Shown: one piece after another, positions 24,176 through 33,141 of the stretch
Layout of the letters: every line of letters begins with the position of its first letter
Position numbering within the stretch: position 1 is the stretch's first letter
Assembly (NCBI GenBank): GCA_029884455.1
Contig: JAOUHU010000010.1
Location: 16,344 to 80,343 of the forward strand
Direction: 5' to 3'
Length of the DNA stretch: 64,000 nucleotides
Source: Gammaproteobacteria bacterium
Lineage (GTDB): Bacteria > Pseudomonadota > Gammaproteobacteria > Steroidobacterales > Woeseiaceae
Position numbers and translations under genes: made by a program
The notes under the pieces: model-generated
Told to the model about the DNA's origin: nothing
The model's database searches: none
The model's input: only the letters and a program-made list of their open reading frames with translations

Positions 24176-24907
24176 ATGAGCAAAGACACGATTTACGCAA
24201 GCGGCGCGGACGACAATAAGCCGTTCACATTCAACCAGTCTGTGGCTGACGTGTTTCCAGACATGCTGCGCCGGTCGATTCCGGGCTACGCCGCATCCAT
24301 TGAGGCGATTGGTTCGCTGGCGGCCCGCTATGCCATGGCCGGATCCGTCTGCTACGACCTGGGCTGCTCGCTGGGCGCCGCAACGCTCGCCATGCGCTCG
24401 GCAATAAAGGCGCCAGGCTGCAGGATTATTGCCGTCGACAACGCGCCGGCCATGGTCAGTCGTTGCAAGCAGGTACTTGCGGCTGACGAAAATTCGGCAG
24501 CCACGCCGGTTGATGTTTGCCAGGCAGACATCCGCGACGTCGGCATCGCCAACGCATCCATGGTTGTCATGAATTACACCCTGCAGTTTCTCGACGTCGC
24601 GGCGCGAGACACGATGGTTGCCAAAATTTACGCCGGCATGCTAGCCGGCGGGCTGTTTCTGCTATCGGAAAAGGTTATCGATGAGGACCCGCATATGGAG
24701 GAACTGCTGGTCGAGCTGCATCATGAGCACAAGCGGCGCAATGATTACAGTCAGCTGGAAATAAGCCGCAAGCGGGCAGCGCTCGAAAATGTGCTGATTC
24801 CCGAAACCGTATCGGTACATCAAGAACGCCTCGCCCGGGCAGGGTTTGCACACAGTGGCGTCTGGCTGCGGTATTTCAATTTCGTTTCGATCGTCGCAAT
24901 CAAGTAG
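24176..24907 (+). CDS. cmoA: Carboxy-S-adenosyl-L-methionine synthase
   Basis: 243 residues, the usual CmoA length, starting MSKDTIYASGADDNKPFTFN. The SAM-binding motif reads VCYDLGCSLGAATLAMR. CmoA converts SAM and prephenate to carboxy-SAM, the donor used by CmoB in making 5-oxyacetyluridine (cmo5U) at tRNA position 34. It is followed after two bases by cmoB. Class I methyltransferase fold throughout; no anomalies. Confidence 0.96.
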   Translation: MSKDTIYASGADDNKPFTFNQSVADVFPDMLRRSIPGYAASIEAIGSLAARYAMAGSVCYDLGCSLGAATLAMRSAIKAPGCRIIAVDNAPAMVSRCKQVLAADENSAATPVDVCQADIRDVGIANASMVVMNYTLQFLDVAARDTMVAKIYAGMLAGGLFLLSEKVIDEDPHMEELLVELHHEHKRRNDYSQLEISRKRAALENVLIPETVSVHQERLARAGFAHSGVWLRYFNFVSIVAIK

Positions 24908-24909
24908 CA

Positions 24910-25824
24910 ATGATTGATTTTGACGCCCTGTGGAGACACCTGGACGCAGCCAGGTTGGGGCACTGGCGGGCGACGACCGAACAACTGATCCGCAGCCGGC
25001 TTAGCGACTCGGCGCACGGCGATTTCGCCGCCTGGCGCAAGGCCATCGAAGACCTGCAGTCCTGCGATGCAGGGAAAATTGATGAAATCCGCCGGGGATT
25101 GCTGCGCCTGGCTCCGTGGCGCAAGGGACCGTTCGAATTGGCGGGCATTCGCATCAACAGTGAGTGGCGCAGCGATCTCAAATGGGCGCGGCTGGCAAAT
25201 GCCATTGCACCGCTCACTGACCGCCTGGTGTTGGACGTGGGCTGCGGTAACGGATATTACGCGCTGCAAATGCGGGCAGCCGGAGCCCGCACGGTTATTG
25301 GCGTGGACCCGACGCTGCTGTACGTCATGCAGTTCCTGGCAATCGGTATTTTTCTGCCGGCGACCAATGTATTCGTGCTCCCGCTGCGCAGCGAGGAACT
25401 GCCGCAGGATGAGCGCCGTTTCGACACCTGTTTTTCGATGGGCGTGCTGTATCACCAGCGTTCGCCGCTGCAACACTTGCGGCAGCTTCGCGGCATGTTG
25501 CGGCCGGCTGGCCAGCTGGTGCTGGAGACGATTATCTTGCCGGGTGACGGGGCCGCGGTTTTTTCGCCGCCGGGCCGTTACGCCCGCATGCGCAACGTAT
25601 GGCTCTTGCCGACCGTTACGGAACTCACATTGTGGCTGCAGCAGAGCGGCTACTCGGGCATCCAGTTGATCGATGTGTCCGTTACCACGGTCGAGGAACA
25701 GCGCACTACCGAGTGGATGCCGTTCGAATCTTTATGCGAAGCCCTCGACCCTGCAGACCCGGGAAAAACCGTGGAGGGGTGGCCGGCGCCACACCGCGCC
25801 ATTCTCCTTGCCAACGCAAGCTAG
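24910..25824 (+). CDS. cmoB: tRNA U34 carboxymethyltransferase
   Basis: 304 residues, slightly shorter than the ~320 of E. coli CmoB. The N-terminal region includes WRKAIEDLQ-like and GPFELAGIRINSEWRSDLKW, and the SAM motif reads VLDVGCGNGYYALQM followed by GVDPTLLY. CmoB transfers the carboxymethyl group from carboxy-SAM to 5-hydroxyuridine 34. Together with CmoA it completes the last step of cmo5U formation, which widens decoding of family-box codons. Confidence 0.96.
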   Translation: MIDFDALWRHLDAARLGHWRATTEQLIRSRLSDSAHGDFAAWRKAIEDLQSCDAGKIDEIRRGLLRLAPWRKGPFELAGIRINSEWRSDLKWARLANAIAPLTDRLVLDVGCGNGYYALQMRAAGARTVIGVDPTLLYVMQFLAIGIFLPATNVFVLPLRSEELPQDERRFDTCFSMGVLYHQRSPLQHLRQLRGMLRPAGQLVLETIILPGDGAAVFSPPGRYARMRNVWLLPTVTELTLWLQQSGYSGIQLIDVSVTTVEEQRTTEWMPFESLCEALDPADPGKTVEGWPAPHRAILLANAS

Positions 25825-25864
25825 CTTCTTTAAATTCAGTCGTAACTGAAAAACGGGAAATGTC

Positions 25865-26389
25865 ATGCAGCTATCGCCGGCCGTCGAGAAATACGTCCTG
25901 CACTGGGGCGAAATGGGGACCCGCTGGGGTACCAATCGCACCGTTGCACAGATTCAGGCCCTGCTGTACCTGTCGCCGCAGCCGTTGCGCGCCGACCAGA
26001 TTGTCGATGCCTTGTCGGTCGCCCGTTCCAACGTCAGTACCAGCATTCGTGAACTGCAAAGCTATGGCCTTGTGCGCATGACCCACGTGCTGGGCGATCG
26101 GCGTGACTATTTCGAGTCACTGCACGATGTCTGGGAGCTGTTTCGCGTCATCATAGAACAGCGCAAGCAGCGCGAACTCAACCCGACGCTTTCCATGCTG
26201 CGCACCACCGCGAGAGAAGTTCTCGACGAAGAAGATACTGACCCGATTACCAAGCAACGTATTCAGAACATGCTGCAATTCGTTACGACGACGAACGAAT
26301 GGTATGAGCAGATCCGGGAAATTCCGACACCGACGCTGACCAAGCTGATGCAGCTCGGCAGCAAGATCACAGGGCTGGTAAAGCGCTAG
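25865..26389 (+). CDS. GbsR/MarR-type transcriptional regulator
   Basis: 174 residues. An N-terminal winged helix contains RADQIVDALSVARSNVSTSI as the recognition region and GDRRDYFESL as the wing. The long C-terminal helical part matches GbsR-like regulators, which in Bacillus control glycine betaine synthesis and in other bacteria diverse targets. A GGGAAA RBS precedes the ATG. It lies 40 bases after cmoB, and its targets cannot be read from context. Confidence 0.8.
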   Translation: MQLSPAVEKYVLHWGEMGTRWGTNRTVAQIQALLYLSPQPLRADQIVDALSVARSNVSTSIRELQSYGLVRMTHVLGDRRDYFESLHDVWELFRVIIEQRKQRELNPTLSMLRTTAREVLDEEDTDPITKQRIQNMLQFVTTTNEWYEQIREIPTPTLTKLMQLGSKITGLVKR

Positions 26390-26395
26390 CAGGGG

Positions 26396-27190
26396 CTATT
26401 GCGGGGCGCAGCCTGCGGCGAGACTAGTGGTCGATTCGCGTTGCTGGCGAAAAAACCAGACGGATTCCCGTAGTGCGGCAGCAGCCGGTCCACCATGAAC
26501 CGCGCCGCCAGGTCGACGAAAATAACCGCCGGGCAGATAGATTTCCGTGTACGGCTCGCCGGCGACGCATTCGCTGTCCTGAAACTGGCCCGAAACGAGA
26601 TAACCTTCGAGCATGGTGGAAGCGGATTGCCAGGGTATTGCCGCATCGCTCTCATAGCGCACCAGCCAGGTCCGTTCGCCGCTGCCCGGATCCAGGCGCA
26701 GGTCCTTCTCGAATATTCCAATCGAGTCCGTTGCCTGCCAGTTGACCAGTCCGCTGTCGAGGATAATCGCCGATCTGATTTTCGCAGCCGCGTCCGGGTC
26801 AGCGAGAAAATAGAGGATCCTGGCGCCGCTTTCCGTTTCCAGTTTGAAGCCGAGCGAGCCCGGCGGGATGTAGGCATAGCCACCTTCGGCCAATGTGAAG
26901 TCGGCTATTTTCAGTTCGCCGGCTATGACGAAAATTTCCAGGGACTTGCCTGGAGCACCACCGGTCGTTCCCGACCACGCGGCGGGCAGATCGATACGGT
27001 TGCTCGAGCTTCGGGTGCGCATGTCGATTGCGTATTCTTTCGCCCGTACTCCCGGCAGCGCGGCAAGGAAGATATCCGGAAGATCATCGGAAATGACAAA
27101 CGCGGGATAAGCAGGAGCCGCGGGCCCTGACGCGCAGCCGACTGCGAGTGTCATCATTATCAGGCCGATCGGCACAAACAACTTGCTCAT
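26396..27190 (-). CDS. Cupin-type (DUF4437-like) lipoprotein
   Basis: 264 residues. The N-terminus (MSKLFVPIGLIMMTLAVGCASG) is a lipoprotein signal with the acceptor Cys at about 19. The rest looks like two beta-rich cupin halves: IFVIAGELKIADFTLAEGGY with YIPPGSLGFKL, then LEGYLVSGQF with YLPGGYFRRPGGAVHGG. That pattern resembles DUF4437/ChrR-type cupins, of unknown activity. It is tail-to-tail with the GbsR-like gene, six bases apart. A minus-strand terminator hairpin lies only 32 bases before the start codon, suggesting a conditional leader. Confidence 0.6.
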   Translation of the reverse strand: MSKLFVPIGLIMMTLAVGCASGPAAPAYPAFVISDDLPDIFLAALPGVRAKEYAIDMRTRSSSNRIDLPAAWSGTTGGAPGKSLEIFVIAGELKIADFTLAEGGYAYIPPGSLGFKLETESGARILYFLADPDAAAKIRSAIILDSGLVNWQATDSIGIFEKDLRLDPGSGERTWLVRYESDAAIPWQSASTMLEGYLVSGQFQDSECVAGEPYTEIYLPGGYFRRPGGAVHGGPAAAALRESVWFFRQQRESTTSLAAGCAPQ

Positions 27191-27222
27191 GAGTCACCTG
27201 CGAATTTGCTGGCATCGTCAAG

Positions 27223-27250
27223 AAAAAAGCCGCCCAGAAATCTGGGCGGC
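27223..27250 (-). terminator. Intrinsic terminator in the leader of the cupin lipoprotein gene
   Basis: On the minus strand a perfect ten-base stem GCCGCCCAGA / TCTGGGCGGC with a tiny loop is followed directly by TTTTTT. No gene with a recognised product lies on the minus strand upstream; the 60-codon ORF at 27218-27400 runs through the hairpin and is doubtful. The hairpin therefore ends either a small RNA or a leader transcript of the lipoprotein gene. The rest of 27251-27625 holds no gene I can support, only a GTACC-GAATT-GGTAC dyad at about 27499-27513. Confidence 0.7.
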
Positions 27251-27625
27251 ATAACAAGCAAAGATGTATCCGGCTGACGACCAACTGCGTGTGAATGGAG
27301 CAAAGGTCCCTATTGCGTCGCTGTTCTGCAGTTCTGTTGCCAGGCTGGCGGTTCGCTGCTCGGACTGCCGTATCCGGTCACGCAGGTAACCGGGTATCAA
27401 GAGCTACGTGTTGAGAGGAATCACGTGATGCCTGCTGTCCAATCATGCGTCTCGCATGGCGCCCCGCCCGCCTTGCCATCTACATCTCATCTCCGTGCGT
27501 ACCGAATTGGTACGGACGCAGATGCTACTACATCTTGTGCTGGAAGGCGAATAGTCCACAACATGTGGTTGCAACCGGACGAAGGCGGTACGATCCTTCC
27601 GATCATTGGTTGGCCGGGAACTGAA

Positions 27626-28288
27626 ATGACCGACAGTTACTCAATTGGCTCAAAGAACAAGGTCCGGCAGCTGCGCGAAAAAGCGCGCTATGACAAAGAG
27701 CTTGTGCACGCCGTGCTCGATGCCGGCCTCGTTGCCGCGGTTGGCTTTGTCCAGGATGGTGCGCCCGTCGTCGTGCCGATGATCTACGGCCGCGAGGGCG
27801 ACACGATCTACCTGCATGGCGCACGCAAGGCTCGCGTTGTCCGGCTACTGGAACAGACTGACCAGGTTTGCGTCAATGTCACACTGCTCGATGGCCTCGT
27901 ATTCGCTCGTTCTGCGTTCAACTCGTCGATGAACTACCGCTCCGCAACCGTCTTCGGAACGCCATCGCTGGTCGAAACCACGGCCGGGAAACTGCACGCG
28001 ATGCGTGTCATCAGCGACCACACCATGCCAGGTCGCTGGGCGGAATTGCGCGACCCGCTGCCCAAGGAAGTAAAAATGACCGGCGTCATTGCAATCACAA
28101 TTGCATCAGCTTCGGCCAAGATCGCACAGGGCATGCCGGCCGACGAAGAGGAAGACTATGCGATCCCGGTCTGGGCAGGCGTCCTGCCTGTGGAATCGCG
28201 GCGGACAACTCTGCAGTCCGACCAACGATTGCTCGGTGGCGTGGAACCGAGCGCTGCCGTCAGGGCCTTGCAGGATAAATTACTGTAG
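27626..28288 (+). CDS. Pyridoxamine 5'-phosphate oxidase-like FMN-binding protein
   Basis: 220 residues from the ATG at 27626 (MTDSYSIGSKNKVRQL); the ORF opens 67 codons earlier but that part has no protein-like pattern. The split-barrel features GFVQDGAPVVVPMIYGRE, IYLHGARKARVVRLL and the SMNYRSATVFG strand fit the Pyridox_ox_2/NimA-like family. Such proteins bind FMN or a related flavin; the substrate is unknown. Its 3' end overlaps the convergent ogt gene by nine bases. Confidence 0.7.
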   Translation: MTDSYSIGSKNKVRQLREKARYDKELVHAVLDAGLVAAVGFVQDGAPVVVPMIYGREGDTIYLHGARKARVVRLLEQTDQVCVNVTLLDGLVFARSAFNSSMNYRSATVFGTPSLVETTAGKLHAMRVISDHTMPGRWAELRDPLPKEVKMTGVIAITIASASAKIAQGMPADEEEDYAIPVWAGVLPVESRRTTLQSDQRLLGGVEPSAAVRALQDKLL

Positions 28289-28765
28289 CAGGCCGCAATT
28301 TTCCGCTTCGAGTCGTAACAACGCCTGCTTGGTTCCGAGCCCGCCCCCGAAACCCGTCAGCGAGCCGTTGCTGCCGATGACGCGGTGGCAGGGAACGATA
28401 ATCGGTATCGGATTGCGGCCATTCGCGGCGCCAACCGCGCGCACCGCCCTGGGCCGGCCAATGCGATTTGCGATCTCGCCATACGAGCTTGTCTCACCAT
28501 ATGGGATGCGCTGTAGCTCTTGCAGCACGCGCAACTGGAACTCGGTGCCTTTGAGCTTCAGCGGCAGATCGAAAGTTTTGCGTTTGCCGGAAAAGTATTC
28601 CATGAGTTGCTTGCGCGCAGCCACGAACGGCGCTTCGTTGCGCGTCCATCCCGGTTCCGGCTCGTAACGCAGCTTGCCTTCCGGAAACCCGACGAGACTC
28701 AACCCTTCATCATCGCCGCCAAGTAACAGCTCACCGATCGGCGTCACCAAATAGCAGTAGTACAT
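28280..28765 (-). CDS. ogt: Methylated-DNA-[protein]-cysteine S-methyltransferase
   Basis: 161 residues, Ogt-like. The active-site IIVPCHRVIGSNG motif holds the acceptor Cys, and RIPYGETSSYGEIANRIGRP is the DNA-binding winged-helix segment. The enzyme removes O6-alkyl groups from guanine in a suicide reaction. It follows the Ada-AlkA gene by three bases and is presumably co-transcribed, so the two provide direct and excision repair of alkylated DNA from one unit. Confidence 0.93.
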   Translation of the reverse strand: MYYCYLVTPIGELLLGGDDEGLSLVGFPEGKLRYEPEPGWTRNEAPFVAARKQLMEYFSGKRKTFDLPLKLKGTEFQLRVLQELQRIPYGETSSYGEIANRIGRPRAVRAVGAANGRNPIPIIVPCHRVIGSNGSLTGFGGGLGTKQALLRLEAENCGLLQ

Positions 28766-28768
28766 GAT

Positions 28769-30235
28769 TCAACCTCCGGAATTCGACAACGAACTCCATA
28801 ACAACAACGCGGCATAGGCACGCCAGGGCCGCCAGGCCTCGGCGCGCTCGCACAAGATTTTGCTTCCCGCTGTACCCCGCAAACCGACCGCCTGCAACAG
28901 GCCAAGGTCCGAGGCCGGAAATGCATCCGGGTTTTTGCACACCCGCATCGCAACATACTGCGCGGTCCAATCGCCAATTCCCTTGATGGCGGTTAACTCG
29001 CGACATAAATCGTCCGGCGTCCGCGCAGCGTCAAACGTCAGGCTGCCATTGCACACTGCCTTAGCGACACGCCGGATCGTGTCGGCGCGGCTCGTGACCA
29101 GCCCAAGCTCGTTGAACCGTGCGCGGCACAGTTTTTGTGGCGCAGGGAAAAGTCGATCGAGCCTGAGCTCGCCATCTAGCGTGGCGGGCACGGCGACGCT
29201 TTCACCGTAACGCTCGGCGAGACGCCCGGCCAGTGTCGTTGCCGCTTTGACCGACACCTGCTGGCCGAGAATGGCGCGCACCGTGAGTTCGAATCCGTCC
29301 CAGGCCCCGGGTACACGGATACCGGGTTGCTGCTGCAGCAAATCTTTGAGCAGCGTGTCCTTCGCCAACAGCTTGCGGATTTCACTCACCGGGGCGTCCA
29401 GGTCAAATATCTCGCGCACGCGTTGCACGAGCGGCAACAGGCTTTGCGTAGCCACGCCATGTACTCGCAGGCACAAACTGTTCGTGCCCCGGTCCGGGCC
29501 ACACTCGATAACACCCGGCTGGCCGTCGATGCGGATAGTCCGAAAATACCGGTCTGCCTGTACCTGTTCTACGCCAGGGGTCGCTCGACCGGCGAGAAAC
29601 GCAATAATGCCGTCCCAGTCGTATGGGCTTCGCCAGGGCAAGCGCACGCTCAAAACACCCGACAGTGCCAAATTGTTGTCGCGTCGTTTACGAAGCTCGC
29701 GTGGCGCGCGGCCGTACGTGTTTTGAAAGGCGTCGTTGAATCGGCGCAGGCTGCCGTAACCGGCTGCTGCGTAAATCCGGTTCATCGGCAGGTCCGTTTC
29801 ATCGATCAGGCGTTTTGCGAAATGCAGCCGCTGTGTGTGCGCAACAGCCTGTGGCGACGCACCGAGGTGTTTCCTGAATAAGCGCCGCAGATGCCGACTC
29901 GTCACTCCGAGCCGCATTGCGAGTTCCTCGATGCCGCCGTCGTCGAGTGCGCCTTCAGCGATCAGCCGCAGACCACGACGAACTGTGGTTGACGATCCGC
30001 TCCACGCGGGCGTCCCCGGCGCGCACTCCGGACGGCAGCGCAGGCAAGGGCGGAAGCCGGCCTCTCCGGCAGCGGCCGCACTCGGATAGTACGTGACATT
30101 GTCTTTTTTCGGCATCGTTGCCGGGCAGATCGGCCGGCAGTAGATTCCGGTCGTTTTTACGCCAACGAAAAAGCGGCCATCAAAGCGCGCATCGCGCGAC
30201 AGCCGTGCCCGTTCGAATATTTCGTGCTGTTGCAT
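28769..30235 (-). CDS. Ada-type regulator fused to AlkA-type 3-methyladenine DNA glycosylase
   Basis: 488 residues from the ATG at 30235 (MQQHEIFERARLSRD); the track starts ten codons earlier. Domain order: Ada metal-binding domain with four cysteines (GIYCRPICP, RPCLRCRPE; residues ~30-70), AraC-type HTH (LAMRLGVTSRHLRRLFRKHL; ~85-180), AlkA N-domain (~195-285), and HhH-GPD glycosylase domain (ILGQQVSVKAATTLAGRL; KGIGDWTAQYVAMR) with the catalytic Asp expected in the C-terminal part. Methyl transfer to the Ada cysteine would activate transcription of this operon; that is known for Ada but inferred here. Confidence 0.93.
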   Translation of the reverse strand: MQQHEIFERARLSRDARFDGRFFVGVKTTGIYCRPICPATMPKKDNVTYYPSAAAAGEAGFRPCLRCRPECAPGTPAWSGSSTTVRRGLRLIAEGALDDGGIEELAMRLGVTSRHLRRLFRKHLGASPQAVAHTQRLHFAKRLIDETDLPMNRIYAAAGYGSLRRFNDAFQNTYGRAPRELRKRRDNNLALSGVLSVRLPWRSPYDWDGIIAFLAGRATPGVEQVQADRYFRTIRIDGQPGVIECGPDRGTNSLCLRVHGVATQSLLPLVQRVREIFDLDAPVSEIRKLLAKDTLLKDLLQQQPGIRVPGAWDGFELTVRAILGQQVSVKAATTLAGRLAERYGESVAVPATLDGELRLDRLFPAPQKLCRARFNELGLVTSRADTIRRVAKAVCNGSLTFDAARTPDDLCRELTAIKGIGDWTAQYVAMRVCKNPDAFPASDLGLLQAVGLRGTAGSKILCERAEAWRPWRAYAALLLWSSLSNSGG

Positions 30236-30295
30236 GCCGCCAGTATACGCCCGCGAACAGCGCAAACTAGCCGGAATCGGACCTGTATACCCGCA

Positions 30296-31753
30296 CTATT
30301 GGTTGAGGCCACCAACGCACATGTACTTGATTTCCAGGTAATCATCGAGGCCGTACTTCGACCCTTCGCGACCCTGGCCTGACTCTTTCATGCCGCCGAA
30401 AGGCGCCATCTCGTTCGAGATAATGCCTTCGTTGATGCCAACGATGCCGTATTCGAGACCTTCGGCGACGCGCCAGACGCGACCGATGTCTCGCGAATAA
30501 AAGTAACAGGCGAGACCGAATTCCGTGTCGTTCGCCATCGCAATGGCTTCAGCCTCGGTCTTGAACTTGAACAGCGGTGCAATCGGCCCGAAAATTTCTT
30601 CCTTAAATACCTTCATGTCTTTGCCGACATTCGTCAGTACAGTCGGCTGCACATAACAGGCACCAAGATCCGAGCCGCCGCCACCGACCGCAACTTTCGC
30701 TCCCTTGGCGACCGCGTCCTCGACGAACGTCAGTACATCGTTGGCCGCGCCTTCATTGATCAAGGGTCCCATGTTAACGCCGCTGTCGGTGCCGACGCCG
30801 AGCTTGAGGCTCGCCATGGCACTCACCAGCCTCGCCGCAAACTCATCATAAATGCCTTCCTGTACCAGGATACGGTTCGCACAAACGCAAGTCTGACCGG
30901 CGTTACGAAACTTGCAGATCATCGCGCCTTTCACCGCCGCGTCCAGGTCGGCGTCGTCAAACACTATAAACGGCGCATTGCCGCCAAGTTCCATGGAGGT
31001 GCGCTTGACCGTGGCCGCACACTGCTCGATCAGTAATTTGCCGACCGCGGTGGAGCCCGTGAACGTGAGCTTGCGGACGATCGGGTTGGCGGTGAGTTCG
31101 GCGCCGATTTCGCGGGTGATGCCAGCCACGATATTGATTACGCCGGCAGGTACACCGGCGCGCTCCGCGAGCTCGACAATGGCGAGGGCCGACAGCGGCG
31201 TTTCGTTTGCCGGTTTGCAAACCACGGTGCAGCCCGCGGCTAGTGCCGGCGCGATTTTCCGCGTCAACATCGCATTCGGAAAATTCCATGGTGTAATGCA
31301 GGCCACCACGCCAACCGGTTGCTTGATCACGATGACGCGCTTGTCGTTGCTCGGGCCAGCCAGCGTGTCGCCATAGATGCGCTTGCCTTCTTCGGCGAAC
31401 CATTCGATATAACTGGCGCCATAGGCAATCTCGCCCTTGGCCTCTGCAAGCGGTTTGCCCTGTTCGGCCGTCAGGATCTGCGCGAGGTCATCCTGCGCTT
31501 CCATCATCAGCGTGTACCAGCGGCGCAATATCGCTGCCCGTTCCTTCGGCACTTTATTGCGCCAGGCCGGCAACGCGCTGTGCGCCGCTTCGATCGCGCG
31601 ACGCGTCTCCACGGTGCCGCATTTTGCAATCCTGGCTATCGTGTCGCCATTTGCCGGATTGGTGACTGCGAGGGTCGCGCCACTGTCAGCATCGATCCAC
31701 ACGCCGTTCACGTAGGCCTGTGTTTTCAATAATTTTTTATCCGAAATCTGCAT
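30296..31753 (-). CDS. gabD: NAD(P)-dependent succinate-semialdehyde dehydrogenase
   Basis: 485 residues from the ATG at 31753 (MQISDKKLLKTQAYVNG). Aldehyde dehydrogenase motifs: TPWNFPNAMLTRKIAPALAA, the glutamate in SMELGGNAPFIVFDDADLD and the catalytic cysteine in FRNAGQTCVCANR, the last being typical of SSADH/GabD. The C-terminus has GGMKESGQGREGSKYGL. It oxidises succinate semialdehyde to succinate in GABA degradation. No GABA transaminase is nearby. The stop is 60 bases before the divergent-side start of the Ada-AlkA gene, on the same strand. Confidence 0.9.
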   Translation of the reverse strand: MQISDKKLLKTQAYVNGVWIDADSGATLAVTNPANGDTIARIAKCGTVETRRAIEAAHSALPAWRNKVPKERAAILRRWYTLMMEAQDDLAQILTAEQGKPLAEAKGEIAYGASYIEWFAEEGKRIYGDTLAGPSNDKRVIVIKQPVGVVACITPWNFPNAMLTRKIAPALAAGCTVVCKPANETPLSALAIVELAERAGVPAGVINIVAGITREIGAELTANPIVRKLTFTGSTAVGKLLIEQCAATVKRTSMELGGNAPFIVFDDADLDAAVKGAMICKFRNAGQTCVCANRILVQEGIYDEFAARLVSAMASLKLGVGTDSGVNMGPLINEGAANDVLTFVEDAVAKGAKVAVGGGGSDLGACYVQPTVLTNVGKDMKVFKEEIFGPIAPLFKFKTEAEAIAMANDTEFGLACYFYSRDIGRVWRVAEGLEYGIVGINEGIISNEMAPFGGMKESGQGREGSKYGLDDYLEIKYMCVGGLNQ

Positions 31754-31803
31754 TGCAGGAATTGCTCCGGTGACGAACGGGGGCAACGATTATGGATTCC
31801 GCC

Positions 31804-31834
31804 GCCCAAGGGCGCAATGTCTGTGCCCCTGGGC
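31804..31834. repeat. Inverted repeat between the peroxiredoxin gene and gabD
   Basis: GCCCAAGGGCGCA and TGTGCCCCTGGGC form a 13-base stem with two mismatches around a short loop. There is no T run on either strand, so it may be a weak terminator, a processing hairpin or a regulatory dyad. It lies in the 117-base spacer downstream of the Prx-Grx gene. Confidence 0.4.
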
Positions 31835-31870
31835 GTCAGAATGTGGCGCGTCACGACCTCGAGGACAGCG

Positions 31871-32632
31871 TCAGGCTGCCTCGGTCTTGCCTCGCCCGAG
31901 CCAGCCTGCCACTTCATCCGCACCACCAATATGATGGCCGTTTACAAAGACTTGTGGGTAGCTGGTGCGGTCTGCGACTGCACGCAGAGTGCGATCCGTA
32001 TAGTCGCGATTCAATACCAGCTCTTCGAACTCGATACCGGCATCGGTCAGCATTCCCTTGGCGCGCGCGCAGAACACGCAACCTGGCCGGGAGAAAACCG
32101 TGACATCGAGCGGCCGCGACGCATGCGGATCGAGGTGTGCCAGCATTGTATCCGCATCGGATACCGAGAACGGGTCGCCGGGCTGCTCCTTTTCAATGAA
32201 CATCTTTTCGATAACGCCATCGCGCACCAGCATCGAATAGCGCCAGGAGCGCTTGCCAAAACCAAGCTCGTTCTTGTCCACCAACAGGCCCATGCCGGCG
32301 GTAAATTCGCCGTTGCCATCCGGCAGGAAGGTAACGCGATCGGCGCCCTGCGCAGATTTCCATTCGTTCATGACGAAGGCGTCATTGACAGACACACAGA
32401 TAATCTCATCGATGCCGCGAGCCGCAAACAAAGGTTGCAGCTGGTTGTAGCGCGGCACGTGTGACGACGAGCAAGTCGGCGTAAATGCGCCCGGCAGCGA
32501 GAACACGATTACGGATTTGCCCGCGAATATGTCATCGCTGGAGCGATTTACCCAGCTATGGTCCTCGCGGGTGCGGAAAATGACGTTCGGGACGCGTTGT
32601 CCCTCGATTGACTTGATCATTGCTTTCTCCAT
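31871..32632 (-). CDS. Peroxiredoxin-glutaredoxin hybrid protein
   Basis: 253 residues. The N-terminal ~165 residues are a Prx5-type peroxiredoxin with the peroxidatic cysteine in [16 protein letters not shown]. The C-terminal ~75 are a glutaredoxin with a CVFC active site and the [15 protein letters not shown] motif. Such fusions reduce peroxides with glutathione directly, as first described in Haemophilus and Chromatium. The ORF opens at MEKAMIKS; Met5 is an alternative. It is 14 bases downstream of dps and near oxyR, which supports a role in peroxide defence. Confidence 0.93.
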   Translation of the reverse strand: MEKAMIKSIEGQRVPNVIFRTREDHSWVNRSSDDIFAGKSVIVFSLPGAFTPTCSSSHVPRYNQLQPLFAARGIDEIICVSVNDAFVMNEWKSAQGADRVTFLPDGNGEFTAGMGLLVDKNELGFGKRSWRYSMLVRDGVIEKMFIEKEQPGDPFSVSDADTMLAHLDPHASRPLDVTVFSRPGCVFCARAKGMLTDAGIEFEELVLNRDYTDRTLRAVADRTSYPQVFVNGHHIGGADEVAGWLGRGKTEAA

Positions 32633-32646
32633 TCAGGTTAATAGTT

Positions 32647-33114
32647 TCAGGCCAGCATGCTGCGCAGCATCCAGGCGTTCTTTTCATGTATTTGCATGCG
32701 TTGCGTCAGCAAGTCGGCGCTTGGTTCATCGTTGGCCGCGTCGGCCTCCGCGAATACCTCGCGCGCAGTTCGCGCGACCGCTTCCTGACCGAGCACGAGC
32801 TGGCGGATCATTTCGGCAGCGTCTTCGTCGCCGCTAGCCTCGCGGACCGATGCCAGTTCCGCGAACGCCGTGTACGAGCCTGGTGCCCGCACGCCCAAGG
32901 CGCGGATTCGCTCGGCGATTTCGTCAACCGCAGCTGCAAGTTCCACGTACTGCGTCTCGAACATCTGATGCAGCGCGGAAAAGTGTGGCCCGGAGACGTT
33001 CCAGTGATAATTATGCGTTTTGAGATACAGCGTGTAGCTGTCCGCCAGCAGTTTTGACAGTCCCGCGGCAATCTTCCCGCGCTGTACTTCGTCGATACCA
33101 ATATTGATTTGCAT
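32647..33114 (-). CDS. dps: Dps-family DNA-protecting ferritin
   Basis: 155 residues, typical Dps size. THNYHWNVSGPHFSALHQMF and the following DEIAERIRALG give the intersubunit ferroxidase ligands. Dps forms 12-mers that oxidise Fe(II) with peroxide and store iron. There is no lysine-rich N-terminal tail, so direct DNA binding is uncertain. It is divergent from oxyR (94-base spacer) and followed by the Prx-Grx gene. Confidence 0.93.
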   Translation of the reverse strand: MQINIGIDEVQRGKIAAGLSKLLADSYTLYLKTHNYHWNVSGPHFSALHQMFETQYVELAAAVDEIAERIRALGVRAPGSYTAFAELASVREASGDEDAAEMIRQLVLGQEAVARTAREVFAEADAANDEPSADLLTQRMQIHEKNAWMLRSMLA

Positions 33115-33141
33115 TGCTTCAGCTCCCGATTCAGTGAGGCC

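Noticed and set aside
27218-27400. 60-aa minus-strand ORF (MIPGYLRDRIRQSEQ...) before the cupin lipoprotein
   Set aside because: The reading frame runs through the terminator stem and ends after its T run, so it is unlikely to be translated in full. I keep the region as leader or small RNA.
27425-27625. N-terminal 67-codon extension of the PNPOx-like ORF
   Set aside because: Composition and lack of pattern are unlike the following domain; the family fold starts after the internal ATG at 27626.
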